Assembly (NCBI RefSeq): GCF_019049675.1 | Contig: NZ_JAFMOW010000063.1 | Coordinates: 248,001 to 312,000, forward strand | Direction: 5' to 3' | Source: Rahnella bonaserana | Lineage (GTDB): Bacteria > Pseudomonadota > Gammaproteobacteria > Enterobacterales > Enterobacteriaceae | Length of the DNA stretch: 64,000 bases | Part shown: positions 54,409 to 63,296 of the stretch, in pieces | Position numbering within the stretch: the stretch's first letter is position 1 | How the letters are laid out: the number at the start of each line of letters is the position of its first letter | The notes under the pieces: model-generated | What the model saw: only the letters and a program-made list of their open reading frames with translations | Told to the model about the DNA's origin: nothing | Databases searched by the model: none | Made by a program: the position numbers and the translations under genes

Positions 54409-55440
54409 GTGCTGGACAGTATCAAAATCAAACTTCAATACTTACTTCCTAAACAAGGACTGACCCGTCTTGCAGGCTGGGGCGCAGATAAACGTGCCGC
54501 CACGCTGACCCATTGGGTGATTAAAGCTTTTGCACGTTTTTACAACGTCGACATGAAAGAAGCACAAAATCCGGATCTGAAATCTTACGCAACGTTCAAC
54601 GAATTCTTCGTCCGTCCGCTGCGCGATGGGGCACGTCCGGTGGTCAGTGGTTTAGATATGCTTTGCCTGCCAGCCGACGGTGCAGTCAGCCAGTTAGGGG
54701 CAATTACCGAGGGCAAACTGTTCCAGGCCAAAGGCCATTTCTATAGTTTAGAAGCGCTGCTGGCGGGTAACTATCTGCTCGCAGAGCAGTTCAAAGACGG
54801 TCAGTTCGCGACTATCTATCTGGCACCGCGCGATTATCACCGCGTGCATATGCCGTGCAATGGCATCCTGCGTGAAATGATTTATGTGCCGGGCGATTTG
54901 TTCTCTGTGAATCCGCTGACTGCGGCCAACGTGCCGAATTTGTTCGCCCGTAACGAGCGCGTCATCTGCGTCTTTGATACTGAATTCGGTCCGATGGTAC
55001 AGATTCTGGTCGGCGCGACGATTGTCGGCAGTATCGAAACCGTCTGGGCAGGCTGTGTCACGCCGCCGCGCGAAGGCATTATCAAACGCTGGACGTATCC
55101 GGCTGCGGGCGAAGAAGGTGCTGTCGCACTGGAAAAAGGCCAGGAAATGGGCCGCTTCAAACTGGGTTCCACCGTGATCAACCTGTTTGCCGCTAATCAG
55201 ACTCGTTTCATGCCAAATCTGAAAAACGGCACCGTGACCCGCATGGGCGAACCGTTCGCCGAAGCTCTGCGCACATCAGCAACGGCAACCGCGGAACCGG
55301 TTGTCGCAGAGCCCATCGTAACGGAGCCAGTCGTTGCAGAACCTGTAGTCGCGGAACCTGCGGTTGCAGAAGTGCCTGCCAAAACAGAAACACCGGCAGG
55401 TGTGGCAACGGCTGAACCACAAGCGCCTAAAGACTACTGA
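54409..55440 (+). CDS. psd: Phosphatidylserine decarboxylase
   Basis: Pyruvoyl enzyme of the inner membrane that makes phosphatidylethanolamine. The proenzyme self-cleaves in the LGST motif at Ser254 ([13 protein letters not shown]), as in E. coli. Other conserved parts: [36 protein letters not shown]. 343 residues; the extra length over E. coli (322) is a C-terminal tail with AEPVV/TEPVV repeats (about residues 290-325). GTG start with AGAGG eight bases upstream. Followed by mscM 47 bases later, likely one operon. Confidence 0.97.
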   Translation: MLDSIKIKLQYLLPKQGLTRLAGWGADKRAATLTHWVIKAFARFYNVDMKEAQNPDLKSYATFNEFFVRPLRDGARPVVSGLDMLCLPADGAVSQLGAITEGKLFQAKGHFYSLEALLAGNYLLAEQFKDGQFATIYLAPRDYHRVHMPCNGILREMIYVPGDLFSVNPLTAANVPNLFARNERVICVFDTEFGPMVQILVGATIVGSIETVWAGCVTPPREGIIKRWTYPAAGEEGAVALEKGQEMGRFKLGSTVINLFAANQTRFMPNLKNGTVTRMGEPFAEALRTSATATAEPVVAEPIVTEPVVAEPVVAEPAVAEVPAKTETPAGVATAEPQAPKDY

Positions 55441-55487
55441 GTTCAGACTGAACTGACATACAGAACTGAAGAAAAGGATGTGACCGA

Positions 55488-58400
55488 GTGCGCCTGATCC
55501 CCGCCTTGCTGATGAGTTTACTGCTGTCCCTGCCAGTGATGGCCGGGGCAGCGCCGACTGAAGATCAGCTCAAACAGGAACTGAAACAGGCGGAAGCCAA
55601 CAAAGAAATGGCCAATCAGACACAGGTGGTTGAGGCGTTGCAAAGCGCGCTCAACTGGCTGCATGAAGCCAGTGTTTCAGCCGGTCGCACCGAGCAATAC
55701 CAGAAAGTCATTGATGACTTCCCAAAACTGACGCAGGCCCTGCGTCAGGAATTACAAAATCAGCCGGATAAACCACCCGCGGTTGATGACAGCATTCCCA
55801 CAGCTCAGCTCGAGCAGCAAATTCTGCAAGTCAGCAGCCAGCAGCTGGAAGAAACCCGCCAGTTACGTCAGGAGCAGGACCGCTCGCGCGATATCAGCGA
55901 TTCCCTGGGTCTGATCCCGCAACAACAATCTGAGGCCCGTAATGCGCTCAGTGACATTGAGCAGCGGATGCAGGCGGCAACGGCGGCAACGGCGGCAGCC
56001 ACATCATCTCCGCTGGCGCAGGCTCAGCTGAGTGCTTTGCAGGCTGAATCTGCGGCGCGCAAAGCCAAGGTCGATGAACTCGAGCTGGCTCAGCTTTCTG
56101 CCAATAACCGGCAGGAACTGTCGCGGATGCGCACCGATCTCTACAAAAAGCGTGCCGATTATCTGGATCAGCAATTACAGGCCTTACGCAATACTCTGAA
56201 TAATCAGCGTCAGCGTGAAGCCGAACAGGCGCTGGAAAAAACCGAGTTGCTGGCCGAGCAAAGCGGCGAACTGCCGCATTCTATCAGTCAGCAGTTGCAG
56301 TCCAACCGTGAGTTGTCGCTGGCATTGAATCAGCAGGCGCAGCGGATGGATTTGATTTCCTCCCAGCAGCGTCAGGCTGCCGCGCAAACCCAGCAGGTTC
56401 GTCAGGCGATCAATACCATTCGCGAACAGGCACAGTGGCTGGGCGCGTCCAATTTACTCGGTGAAACGCTGCGGGCGCAGGTAGCTCGTCTGCCGGATAT
56501 GCCTAAACCCCAGCAGCTTGACCGCGATATGGGTCAGCTGCGCGTTCAGCGTCTGCACTATGAAGATTTACTCGATAAGCAGCCGATTTACCGTCAGGCG
56601 CGGCAGGACGACGGCAAACCGCTGACCGCCGCTCAGCAGAAAATTCTTGATGCCCAGTTGCGGACTCAGCGTGATTTGCTTAATTCCCTGCTTTCAGGCT
56701 GTGATACCCAGATTCTTGAACTGACCAAACTCAAAGTGGCCAACAGTCAGCTGGTCGAAGCGCTGAATGACGTCCATGAGGCCGCCCACCGCTATCTGTT
56801 CTGGGTTGCCGACGTCAGCGCCATCGGGATTTCTTATCCGGTGCAGGTAGCACATGACCTGAAACGCCTGGTGTCGCTGGATTCACTGACCCAGCTCGGC
56901 GGCGCTTTCATGATGATGGTCACCAGCAAAGAAACGCTGCTGCCGCTGTTTGGCGCACTGATTCTGGTGATTATCAGCATCAGTTCCCGCAAGCATTACT
57001 ATGCATTCCTGGAACGTGCCAGCAGCCGGGTCGGTAAAGTCACGCAGGATCAGTTCTCGCTGACGATGCGTACCGTATTCTGGTCAATTCTGGTGGCTAT
57101 GCCGCTGCCGGTCTTATGGGCTGCGCTGGGCTTCGGGCTGCAAAGTGCCTGGCCGTATCCGATTGCGGTGGCGATTGGTGATGGCGTGACCGCTACGCTG
57201 CCGATTCTGTGGGCGTTTATGGTCAGCGCTGCACTGGCGCATCCTCAGGGGCTGTTTGTCGCGCACTTCGGCTGGCCGCAGCGTGCCGTTTCACGTGCAC
57301 TGCGCTATTACGCGCTGTCGATCTGGGTCATGGTGCCGCTGATTATGGCGCTGATTACATTCGATAATCTCAATGACCGGGAGTTCTCCAATACGCTCGG
57401 GCGGTTGTGCTTCGTCATGTTGTGTCTGGTAGTGGCGCTGGTCACTCACAGCCTGAAACGTGCCGGTATCCCGCTGTATCACGATAAAAAAGGCAACAGC
57501 GAAAACGTCATTAACAAAACGCTGTGGTGGATGCTGCTGGGCGCACCGATTGTGGCCGCGCTGGCCTCACTGATGGGCTATCTCGCCACCTCGCAGGCGC
57601 TGCTGGCCCGTCTTGAAACCTCGGTGGCTATCTGGTTCGTGTTGCTGGTGATTTATCACATTATCCGCCGCTGGATGCTGATTCAGCGACGTCGTATCGC
57701 CTTCGAACGCGCCAAACAACGCCGGGCGGAAATGCTGAATCAGCGTGCCCGCGGTGAAGAAGATGCGAATCACGTCAACACCAGTAACGAAGGCACGGTA
57801 GAAATAGAAGAACCGGTGGTCGATCTGGATGCGATCTCCGCGCAATCATTACGCCTCGTTCGTTCACTGCTGACGTTGATCGCGCTGATCTCAGTGATCT
57901 TCCTGTGGTCTGAGATCCATTCAGCCTTCTCATTCCTGGAAAATATCCATTTGTGGCAGGTTTCCTCCACCGTGCAGGGCGTGGAAAGTATGCAGCCGAT
58001 CACCCTGGGATCGGTGTTGATCGCCATTCTGGTGCTGATTATCACTACGCAACTGGTGCGTAATCTGCCCGCGCTGCTGGAACTGGCCTTGCTGCAACAT
58101 CTGGATCTGACGCCAGGCACCGGTTACGCCGTGCTGACGGTCACCAAATACGTGTTGTTGCTGATTGGCGGGCTGACCGGCTTCTCGCTGATCGGCATCG
58201 AATGGGCAAAACTGCAATGGCTGGTTGCCGCACTGGGTGTCGGTCTCGGATTCGGTTTGCAGGAGATTTTCGCCAACTTTATTTCCGGTCTGATCATCTT
58301 ATTTGAAAAACCGATCCGTATCGGCGATACCGTGACGATCCGCAATCTGACCGGCAGCATCACCAAGATCAACACCCGCGCCACCACGATTGCCGACTGG

Positions 58401-58865
58401 GACCGCAAAGAGATTATTGTGCCGAACAAGGCCTTCATCACCGAGCAGTTCATCAACTGGTCGCTGTCAGATTCCGTGACCCGTGTGGTGCTGACCGTTC
58501 CGGCGCCGTCGGAAGCGAATACGGAAGAAGTCACGGAAATCCTGCTCAATGCAGCGCATCGCTGTTCGCTGGTGCTGGATATGCCTGCGCCGGAAGCCTA
58601 TCTGGTTGATTTACAACAGGGCATTCAGATTTTCGAATTGCGTATGCACGCCGCTGAAATGGCGCACCGTATGCCGCTGCGCCATGAAATCCATCAGTTG
58701 ATCCTGGCCGGATTCCGCGAGCACGGCATTACCCTGCCGTTCCCACCCTTCCAGGTGCGGATGGAAACGCTGCACCGCGCGCAAAATGGTAATAACGCGA
58801 CCTTTACCAGCAGCAGCGGCACTGGCCGCAGCGGAAACAGTTCGCGCTCACCGGGCGATTTGTAA
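55488..58865 (+). CDS. mscM: Miniconductance mechanosensitive channel MscM (YjeP)
   Basis: Large inner-membrane MscS-family channel that opens near cell lysis tension and releases solutes on osmotic downshock. 1125 residues (E. coli 1107). Signal peptide 1-22, a long periplasmic helical region (about 25-470) rich in Gln, then about 11 membrane segments from about 485, the last forming the MscS pore helix (ALGVGLGFGLQEIFANFISG), then the cytosolic beta domain (PIRIGDTVTIRNLTGSITKINTRATTI). A short Ala-Ala-Thr repeat lies near residue 165. GTG start. Psd-mscM order is conserved. Confidence 0.96.
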   Translation: MRLIPALLMSLLLSLPVMAGAAPTEDQLKQELKQAEANKEMANQTQVVEALQSALNWLHEASVSAGRTEQYQKVIDDFPKLTQALRQELQNQPDKPPAVDDSIPTAQLEQQILQVSSQQLEETRQLRQEQDRSRDISDSLGLIPQQQSEARNALSDIEQRMQAATAATAAATSSPLAQAQLSALQAESAARKAKVDELELAQLSANNRQELSRMRTDLYKKRADYLDQQLQALRNTLNNQRQREAEQALEKTELLAEQSGELPHSISQQLQSNRELSLALNQQAQRMDLISSQQRQAAAQTQQVRQAINTIREQAQWLGASNLLGETLRAQVARLPDMPKPQQLDRDMGQLRVQRLHYEDLLDKQPIYRQARQDDGKPLTAAQQKILDAQLRTQRDLLNSLLSGCDTQILELTKLKVANSQLVEALNDVHEAAHRYLFWVADVSAIGISYPVQVAHDLKRLVSLDSLTQLGGAFMMMVTSKETLLPLFGALILVIISISSRKHYYAFLERASSRVGKVTQDQFSLTMRTVFWSILVAMPLPVLWAALGFGLQSAWPYPIAVAIGDGVTATLPILWAFMVSAALAHPQGLFVAHFGWPQRAVSRALRYYALSIWVMVPLIMALITFDNLNDREFSNTLGRLCFVMLCLVVALVTHSLKRAGIPLYHDKKGNSENVINKTLWWMLLGAPIVAALASLMGYLATSQALLARLETSVAIWFVLLVIYHIIRRWMLIQRRRIAFERAKQRRAEMLNQRARGEEDANHVNTSNEGTVEIEEPVVDLDAISAQSLRLVRSLLTLIALISVIFLWSEIHSAFSFLENIHLWQVSSTVQGVESMQPITLGSVLIAILVLIITTQLVRNLPALLELALLQHLDLTPGTGYAVLTVTKYVLLLIGGLTGFSLIGIEWAKLQWLVAALGVGLGFGLQEIFANFISGLIILFEKPIRIGDTVTIRNLTGSITKINTRATTIADWDRKEIIVPNKAFITEQFINWSLSDSVTRVVLTVPAPSEANTEEVTEILLNAAHRCSLVLDMPAPEAYLVDLQQGIQIFELRMHAAEMAHRMPLRHEIHQLILAGFREHGITLPFPPFQVRMETLHRAQNGNNATFTSSSGTGRSGNSSRSPGDL

Positions 58866-58896
58866 CAGCCGACTTAGCGCAGTAACAGGCACAGCA

Positions 58897-58922
58897 AAAA
58901 GGGCAGATTTCTCTGCCCTTTT
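58897..58922. terminator. Bidirectional terminator mscM / 8-oxoguanine deaminase
   Basis: Stem AAAAGGGCAGA/TCTGCCCTTTT (58897-58907 and 58912-58922) with a TTTC loop, between convergent genes. Confidence 0.92.
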
Positions 58923-58948
58923 TTACGCCACGATTTTACGTGCAGGAT

Positions 58949-60307
58949 TTACAGATCCGCTATCAGCGCCGCTGCTGCTTTGCGATGGTGTGATATCAGC
59001 GATCTGATATCCATGCCGACGATTTCACCGTCGATCACCCGCCATTTTCCGCCAACCATCACCCGATCCGCTTTTTCTGCGCCACACAATAACAGCGCGG
59101 CAATCGGATCATGGCTGCCGCTGAAACGTAACTCATCAAGTTTAAATAGTGCCAGATCGGCCTGTTTGCCCACGGCAATCTGCCCGATATCATTGCGGCC
59201 AATCAGTTTAGCCGATCCGCGAGTTGCCCAGCCGAGTACCCTTTCCGGCGTGGCGTATTCCGCCCCGTATTTAAGACGTTGCAGATACAATGCCTGCCGC
59301 GCTTCGTACATCAGATTTGAGGCATCATTAGAGGCAGAACCATCCACGCCTAATCCAATGGGTACGCCTGCGGCCTCCAGATCACGCGTCGGGCACATGC
59401 CGGACGCCAGCCGCATATTTGACACCGGACAATGGCAGATACCGGTACCTGCCGCGCCCAGACGCCGGATTTCATCGTTGTTAAAATGAATACCGTGCGC
59501 CAGCCAGGTGCGGTCGCTCAGCCAGCCGACGCTTTCCAGATAATCGACCGTGCGCAGACCAAACATTTTCAGGCAAAACTGTTCTTCGTCCAGCGTTTCT
59601 GCCAGATGCGTATGCAGCCGGACATCTTCGCGCAGCGCCAGCTTTGCACTCTCGCGCATGATGTCGGTAGTGACCGAAAACGGCGAACACGGTGCCAGCG
59701 CAATCTGCATCCATGCGCCTTCGCCGCGCTGATGATAACGGTCAATCAGACGCTGACTGTCCTGCAAAATTACCTCGCCAGACTGCACCGTTTGTTCCGG
59801 TGGCAGCCCGCCCTGTTCTTCTCCCAGGCTCATCGAGCCACGGGTCAGCAAAGCACGCATGCCCAACTCGCGGACGACATCGACCTGCACATCAATGGCT
59901 TCTTCCATGCCCTGCGGAAAAAGATAATGGTGGTCGGTGGTGGTGGTACAACCGGAGAGCAGCAGTTCAGCCATCGCGACACGGCTGGCAAGCCCCAGCG
60001 CTTCCGGCCCTAAACGCGCCCACACGGGATAAAGCTTTTTCAGCCACGGGAATAACGGCACGCTGACCACCGGCGCCCAGGCACGGGTTAGCGTCTGATA
60101 GAAATGGTGGTGGGTGTTAATCAGCCCCGGCAGCAGCACAGATTCTGAGGCATCAAAGATGTGATCGACCGGTTGTGAGGGATGCTGACCAGAGGCCAGC
60201 AACTCGGCAATTTTCTGCCCTTCTGTGACGATGCCGCCACGGGCATCGAGTTCATTGGCGGTAAAAACCGCCAGCGGATTTTTGATCCACGTGCGTTGTT
60301 CTGACAT
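58949..60307 (-). CDS. 8-oxoguanine deaminase (amidohydrolase family)
   Basis: 452-residue metal-dependent amidohydrolase of the ATZ/TRZ class. Metal and catalytic motifs: INTHHHFYQTLTRA (about 64-77), HTHLAE near residue 235, HGIHF near 275 and DGSASND near 325. The SASND loop and overall length fit the characterised 8-oxoguanine deaminases such as Pseudomonas PA0142, which turn 8-oxoguanine into urate; isocytosine/guanine or hydroxyatrazine-type activity is possible. AAGGA eight bases before 60307 supports this start. Next to a purine permease on the same strand, 94 bases downstream of it; absent from this spot in E. coli. Confidence 0.85.
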   Translation of the reverse strand: MSEQRTWIKNPLAVFTANELDARGGIVTEGQKIAELLASGQHPSQPVDHIFDASESVLLPGLINTHHHFYQTLTRAWAPVVSVPLFPWLKKLYPVWARLGPEALGLASRVAMAELLLSGCTTTTDHHYLFPQGMEEAIDVQVDVVRELGMRALLTRGSMSLGEEQGGLPPEQTVQSGEVILQDSQRLIDRYHQRGEGAWMQIALAPCSPFSVTTDIMRESAKLALREDVRLHTHLAETLDEEQFCLKMFGLRTVDYLESVGWLSDRTWLAHGIHFNNDEIRRLGAAGTGICHCPVSNMRLASGMCPTRDLEAAGVPIGLGVDGSASNDASNLMYEARQALYLQRLKYGAEYATPERVLGWATRGSAKLIGRNDIGQIAVGKQADLALFKLDELRFSGSHDPIAALLLCGAEKADRVMVGGKWRVIDGEIVGMDIRSLISHHRKAAAALIADL

Positions 60308-60401
60308 GTCTGACTTCCTTTTTAAGGTCATAATAAATTCAAAAAGTGAGTCAGCTCAGTTATGCCCTGTCTGCTGATCCAGGGGCGCAACGCGCGGGAT
60401 T

Positions 60402-61769
60402 TCAGTGAACCTTAACTTCCTGTGTCGCAACACTTGTGCTGCGTTCTGCGGGCATCAGTAAGTTGAGCAGGATAGCGATAACGCCGCCGCTGGTCACTGC
60501 ATGGCCGAAAATATTGCCGACAATTGGCGGGAACTGACCGAGGACATCCGGCACGGCTTCAATGCCCAGACCGATGCCAAAGGCGATAGCGATAATCAGC
60601 ATTTCGCGGCGCCCGACCGGCGACTGCGTCATGATTCGGATCCCCGCCGCGACCACACTGCCAAACATCACCAGTGTCGCACCGCCCAGCACTGGCGCAG
60701 GGATCTGCTGAAGGATTTCACCGATAAACGGGAACAACCCGAGCACTAATAATACCGCGCCGATATACATACCCACATAACGACTGGCGACGCCGGTCAT
60801 CTGAATCACGCCGTTATTCTGTGCAAACGTCGTGTTAGGAAATGACGAGAAGGCCGCCGCGATAAGGCAACTGATGCCATCGGCCAGAATGCCGCCTTTG
60901 AGACGTTTACGGAAGCTTTCACCTTCAATCGGCTGCTGTGACAGCATACAGTTAGCTGTCAGGTCACCCACTGCTTCGAGAATGCTGATAAACGACACCA
61001 GCGCGATCGGCACGAAGATAATCCAGTCGAATTTAAACCCGAAGCGAAACAGTTGCGGCACAGCAAACCAGTCGCCCTGTAGCGGCTTCACTGTCAGATG
61101 GCCGGTCAGCGCAGCGGCAAGACAGCCGACGACAATGCCCAAAACGATTGATGACAGGCGCAGCCAGCGCACGTCGATACGGTTACAGGCGACGATCACC
61201 AGAAGCGTCAGTGCGCCCAGCCCGAGATTAGCCGGTGCGCCAAAATTCACCGCACCATGTCCACCCGCCCAGTCAGTAATACTGACTTTAATCAGGCTGA
61301 TGCCGATAAGCGCAATGACTGTGCCGCTCACCAGTGGCGTAAACACACGGCGCATCTGGCCGATAAACCGGCTGACCAGCAGCGGGATAAATGCCGCCAC
61401 AAAGTTCACCCCAAAAATCATCGCCATGATGTCTTCCGGCGAACCGCCGCGGCTTTTCACCAGCATACCGCCGGAGAGGATCACGCCGAGAAAGGCAAAG
61501 CTGGTGCCCTGCAGACAAATCATTCCCGCGCCGACTGACAGAAAGCGGCGCGCCTGAATAAAGGTCCCGATGCCGGAAGCCAGCAAAGACATGCTGATGA
61601 GATAGGGCAAATACGTGTTCAGCCCCAGCACTGAACCGATAATCAGCGGCGGCGTAATAATCCCCACCACGCTTGCCAGCACATGCTGGATGGCGGTGAA
61701 AAATGCCGGTGCCGGTGCAATGCGCTCTTCCAGTCCATAAAGAAGTTCTTTGTCGTTGGATTCTGACAT
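60402..61769 (-). CDS. NCS2-family purine (xanthine/urate) permease
   Basis: 455-residue inner-membrane transporter with about 12-14 hydrophobic segments. NCS2 signatures are present: the Gln-Gly-Thr motif QGTSFAFLG (about 84-92), ILEAVGDLTANC, FPNTTFAQNNGVIQMTGVASRYVG. The last matches the NXXTXXXXNXG motif of nucleobase transporters. Closest by eye to XanP/UacT. Stop codon 94 bases before the 8-oxoguanine deaminase, same strand, so probably one transcript: import of an oxidised or ordinary purine coupled to its deamination. Exact substrate unresolved. Confidence 0.88.
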   Translation of the reverse strand: MSESNDKELLYGLEERIAPAPAFFTAIQHVLASVVGIITPPLIIGSVLGLNTYLPYLISMSLLASGIGTFIQARRFLSVGAGMICLQGTSFAFLGVILSGGMLVKSRGGSPEDIMAMIFGVNFVAAFIPLLVSRFIGQMRRVFTPLVSGTVIALIGISLIKVSITDWAGGHGAVNFGAPANLGLGALTLLVIVACNRIDVRWLRLSSIVLGIVVGCLAAALTGHLTVKPLQGDWFAVPQLFRFGFKFDWIIFVPIALVSFISILEAVGDLTANCMLSQQPIEGESFRKRLKGGILADGISCLIAAAFSSFPNTTFAQNNGVIQMTGVASRYVGMYIGAVLLVLGLFPFIGEILQQIPAPVLGGATLVMFGSVVAAGIRIMTQSPVGRREMLIIAIAFGIGLGIEAVPDVLGQFPPIVGNIFGHAVTSGGVIAILLNLLMPAERSTSVATQEVKVH

Positions 61770-61995
61770 ATCGGGTTTTCCGGATAATGAGTGATGATCC
61801 GATAATGCATAAATCAGGCCAGCAGGAAGAAAATTTCAGTTAAAGCATAAGAAATGCCCGGTTCGCGCGGTTTAGCGTGCGAAGCCTGACACTGAAACTT
61901 TAAAATCAGTGTTGTGCCATTTGGGTACTTTTGTTTCATGAAATGCGCGATTTTGGATTAATTGCACAATGATGGGGCGAAACAGGAAGAGTTTG

Positions 61996-62026
61996 GAAAG
62001 AAAGCCCTGAGCTGAAATCAGGGCTT
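61996..62026 (-). terminator. Terminator of epmA
   Basis: Stem AAGCCCTGA/TCAGGGCTT (62002-62010 and 62018-62026) with a 7-base loop; on the minus strand it is followed by TCTTTCC. It lies just after the epmA stop codon. Confidence 0.75.
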
Positions 62027-62035
62027 AAATGCTTA

Positions 62036-63013
62036 TCAGGCGCGGCTCACCGGGAAGGCCAGCACGTCGCTCAGGCTGGCAGCGCCCAGCGCAATCATAA
62101 TCAGGCGGTCAACACCCAGCGCCACACCGGAACATTCCGGCATACCGTGCTCTAACGCATCCAGCAGATTGTTATCGACAGGATGCTGCGGCAGGCCACG
62201 CGCCGCACGCTTGCGGTTATCCTGCTCGAAACGCTGACGCTGCTCACGGCTGTCCGTCAGTTCACGAAAACCGTTCGCCAGCTCAATGCCTTTGTAATAC
62301 ACCTCGAACCGCTCTGCGACGCGATGATCTTCCGTACTGATTTCCGCCAGAGAAGCCTGAGTCGCCGGGAAATGATAAACGAATGTTGGTTTATCGCGGC
62401 CAATGTGCGGTTCCACCCCAATCGTAAACAGTAACTGCAACAGCGTATCGCGATCTTCTTCGGTAGCGGCAATATTGGATAAATCGAGCTTCGCCGCGGC
62501 TTCACGCAGTTCGGCTTTATCAGCAGATAACGGATCAACATTCAGGTGGCGGGTAAACGCCTGCTGATAAGAGAGGGTTTCAGCGGTATCGCAATCGAGA
62601 ACCTGCTGGAGCAAATCATCCACTTCATTCATCAGGCGGTACATGTCATAACGCGGACGGTACCATTCGAGCATGGTGAATTCAGGATTGTGGTGACGTC
62701 CGGCTTCTTCGTTACGGAAACTGCGCCCCATCTGATAAATCGGCCCGCTGCCCGCTGCCAGCAAGCGTTTCATGTGGTATTCCGGGCTGGTCATCAGATA
62801 CAGGGTCATGCCATCAGCCGCACCCGGCCCGACAAAACGTGTCTCAAACGGCACCAGATGAATGTCGGTCACCGTAGCCTGACTCATCGCCGGCGTTTCA
62901 ACTTCCAGTACGCCGCGATCGGCAAAGAAACGTCGAATCTCAGCGAGGATAGCCGCACGCTTCAACAAATTGGCGACAGGAGCACTGGGTTGCCAGCTTG
63001 CTGTTTCGCTCAT
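62036..63013 (-). CDS. epmA: Elongation factor P--(R)-beta-lysine ligase EpmA
   Basis: LysRS-like enzyme that attaches (R)-beta-lysine to Lys34 of EF-P, needed for translating polyproline stretches. 325 residues, identical to E. coli. Class II synthetase motifs: FLEVETP-type [13 protein letters not shown], motif 2 [25 protein letters not shown], motif 3 [18 protein letters not shown]. Divergent from frdA, as in E. coli. Confidence 0.97.
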   Translation of the reverse strand: MSETASWQPSAPVANLLKRAAILAEIRRFFADRGVLEVETPAMSQATVTDIHLVPFETRFVGPGAADGMTLYLMTSPEYHMKRLLAAGSGPIYQMGRSFRNEEAGRHHNPEFTMLEWYRPRYDMYRLMNEVDDLLQQVLDCDTAETLSYQQAFTRHLNVDPLSADKAELREAAAKLDLSNIAATEEDRDTLLQLLFTIGVEPHIGRDKPTFVYHFPATQASLAEISTEDHRVAERFEVYYKGIELANGFRELTDSREQRQRFEQDNRKRAARGLPQHPVDNNLLDALEHGMPECSGVALGVDRLIMIALGAASLSDVLAFPVSRA

Positions 63014-63125
63014 GGTGATTTACTCCGAATTCAGAAAAGTCATGCAGTCTACCTGCATCCCCGCAGGCAAACAAATATCTCATTTTGCGATGCGTAAAGC
63101 ACAGAAAGCCTAAATGCGCGTTCAC

Positions 63126-63158
63126 ATCAAATTACCACTTCTACCCCTTTGGTATAAT
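63126..63158 (+). promoter_or_regulatory. Candidate frdA promoter with FNR half-site
   Basis: TATAAT at 63153-63158 is a good -10 box. An ATCAA half-site at 63126-63130 would place a (degenerate) FNR dimer centred about 41.5 bases before the resulting start site, the class II position. The left half-site is poor. Fumarate reductase is FNR-activated in E. coli. Confidence 0.4.
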
Positions 63159-63296
63159 AATTCCCTTACAAACAATAAGAATACCAGCCACCGGGACAGC
63201 GCCTGTGTGTCATCGGGGTTCACTAACTCTTCGATTATGAAGAGCTTTTCGCGGGTGTTTCAAACCCGATCTCATTGATGATAGTGGAGGAATGCA

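Noticed and set aside
63267-63282. CGATCTCATTGATGA considered as the frdA FNR site, as it resembles the E. coli frd box
   Set aside because: It ends about 15 bases before the start codon, too close for an activating site with the TATAAT at 63153-63158.
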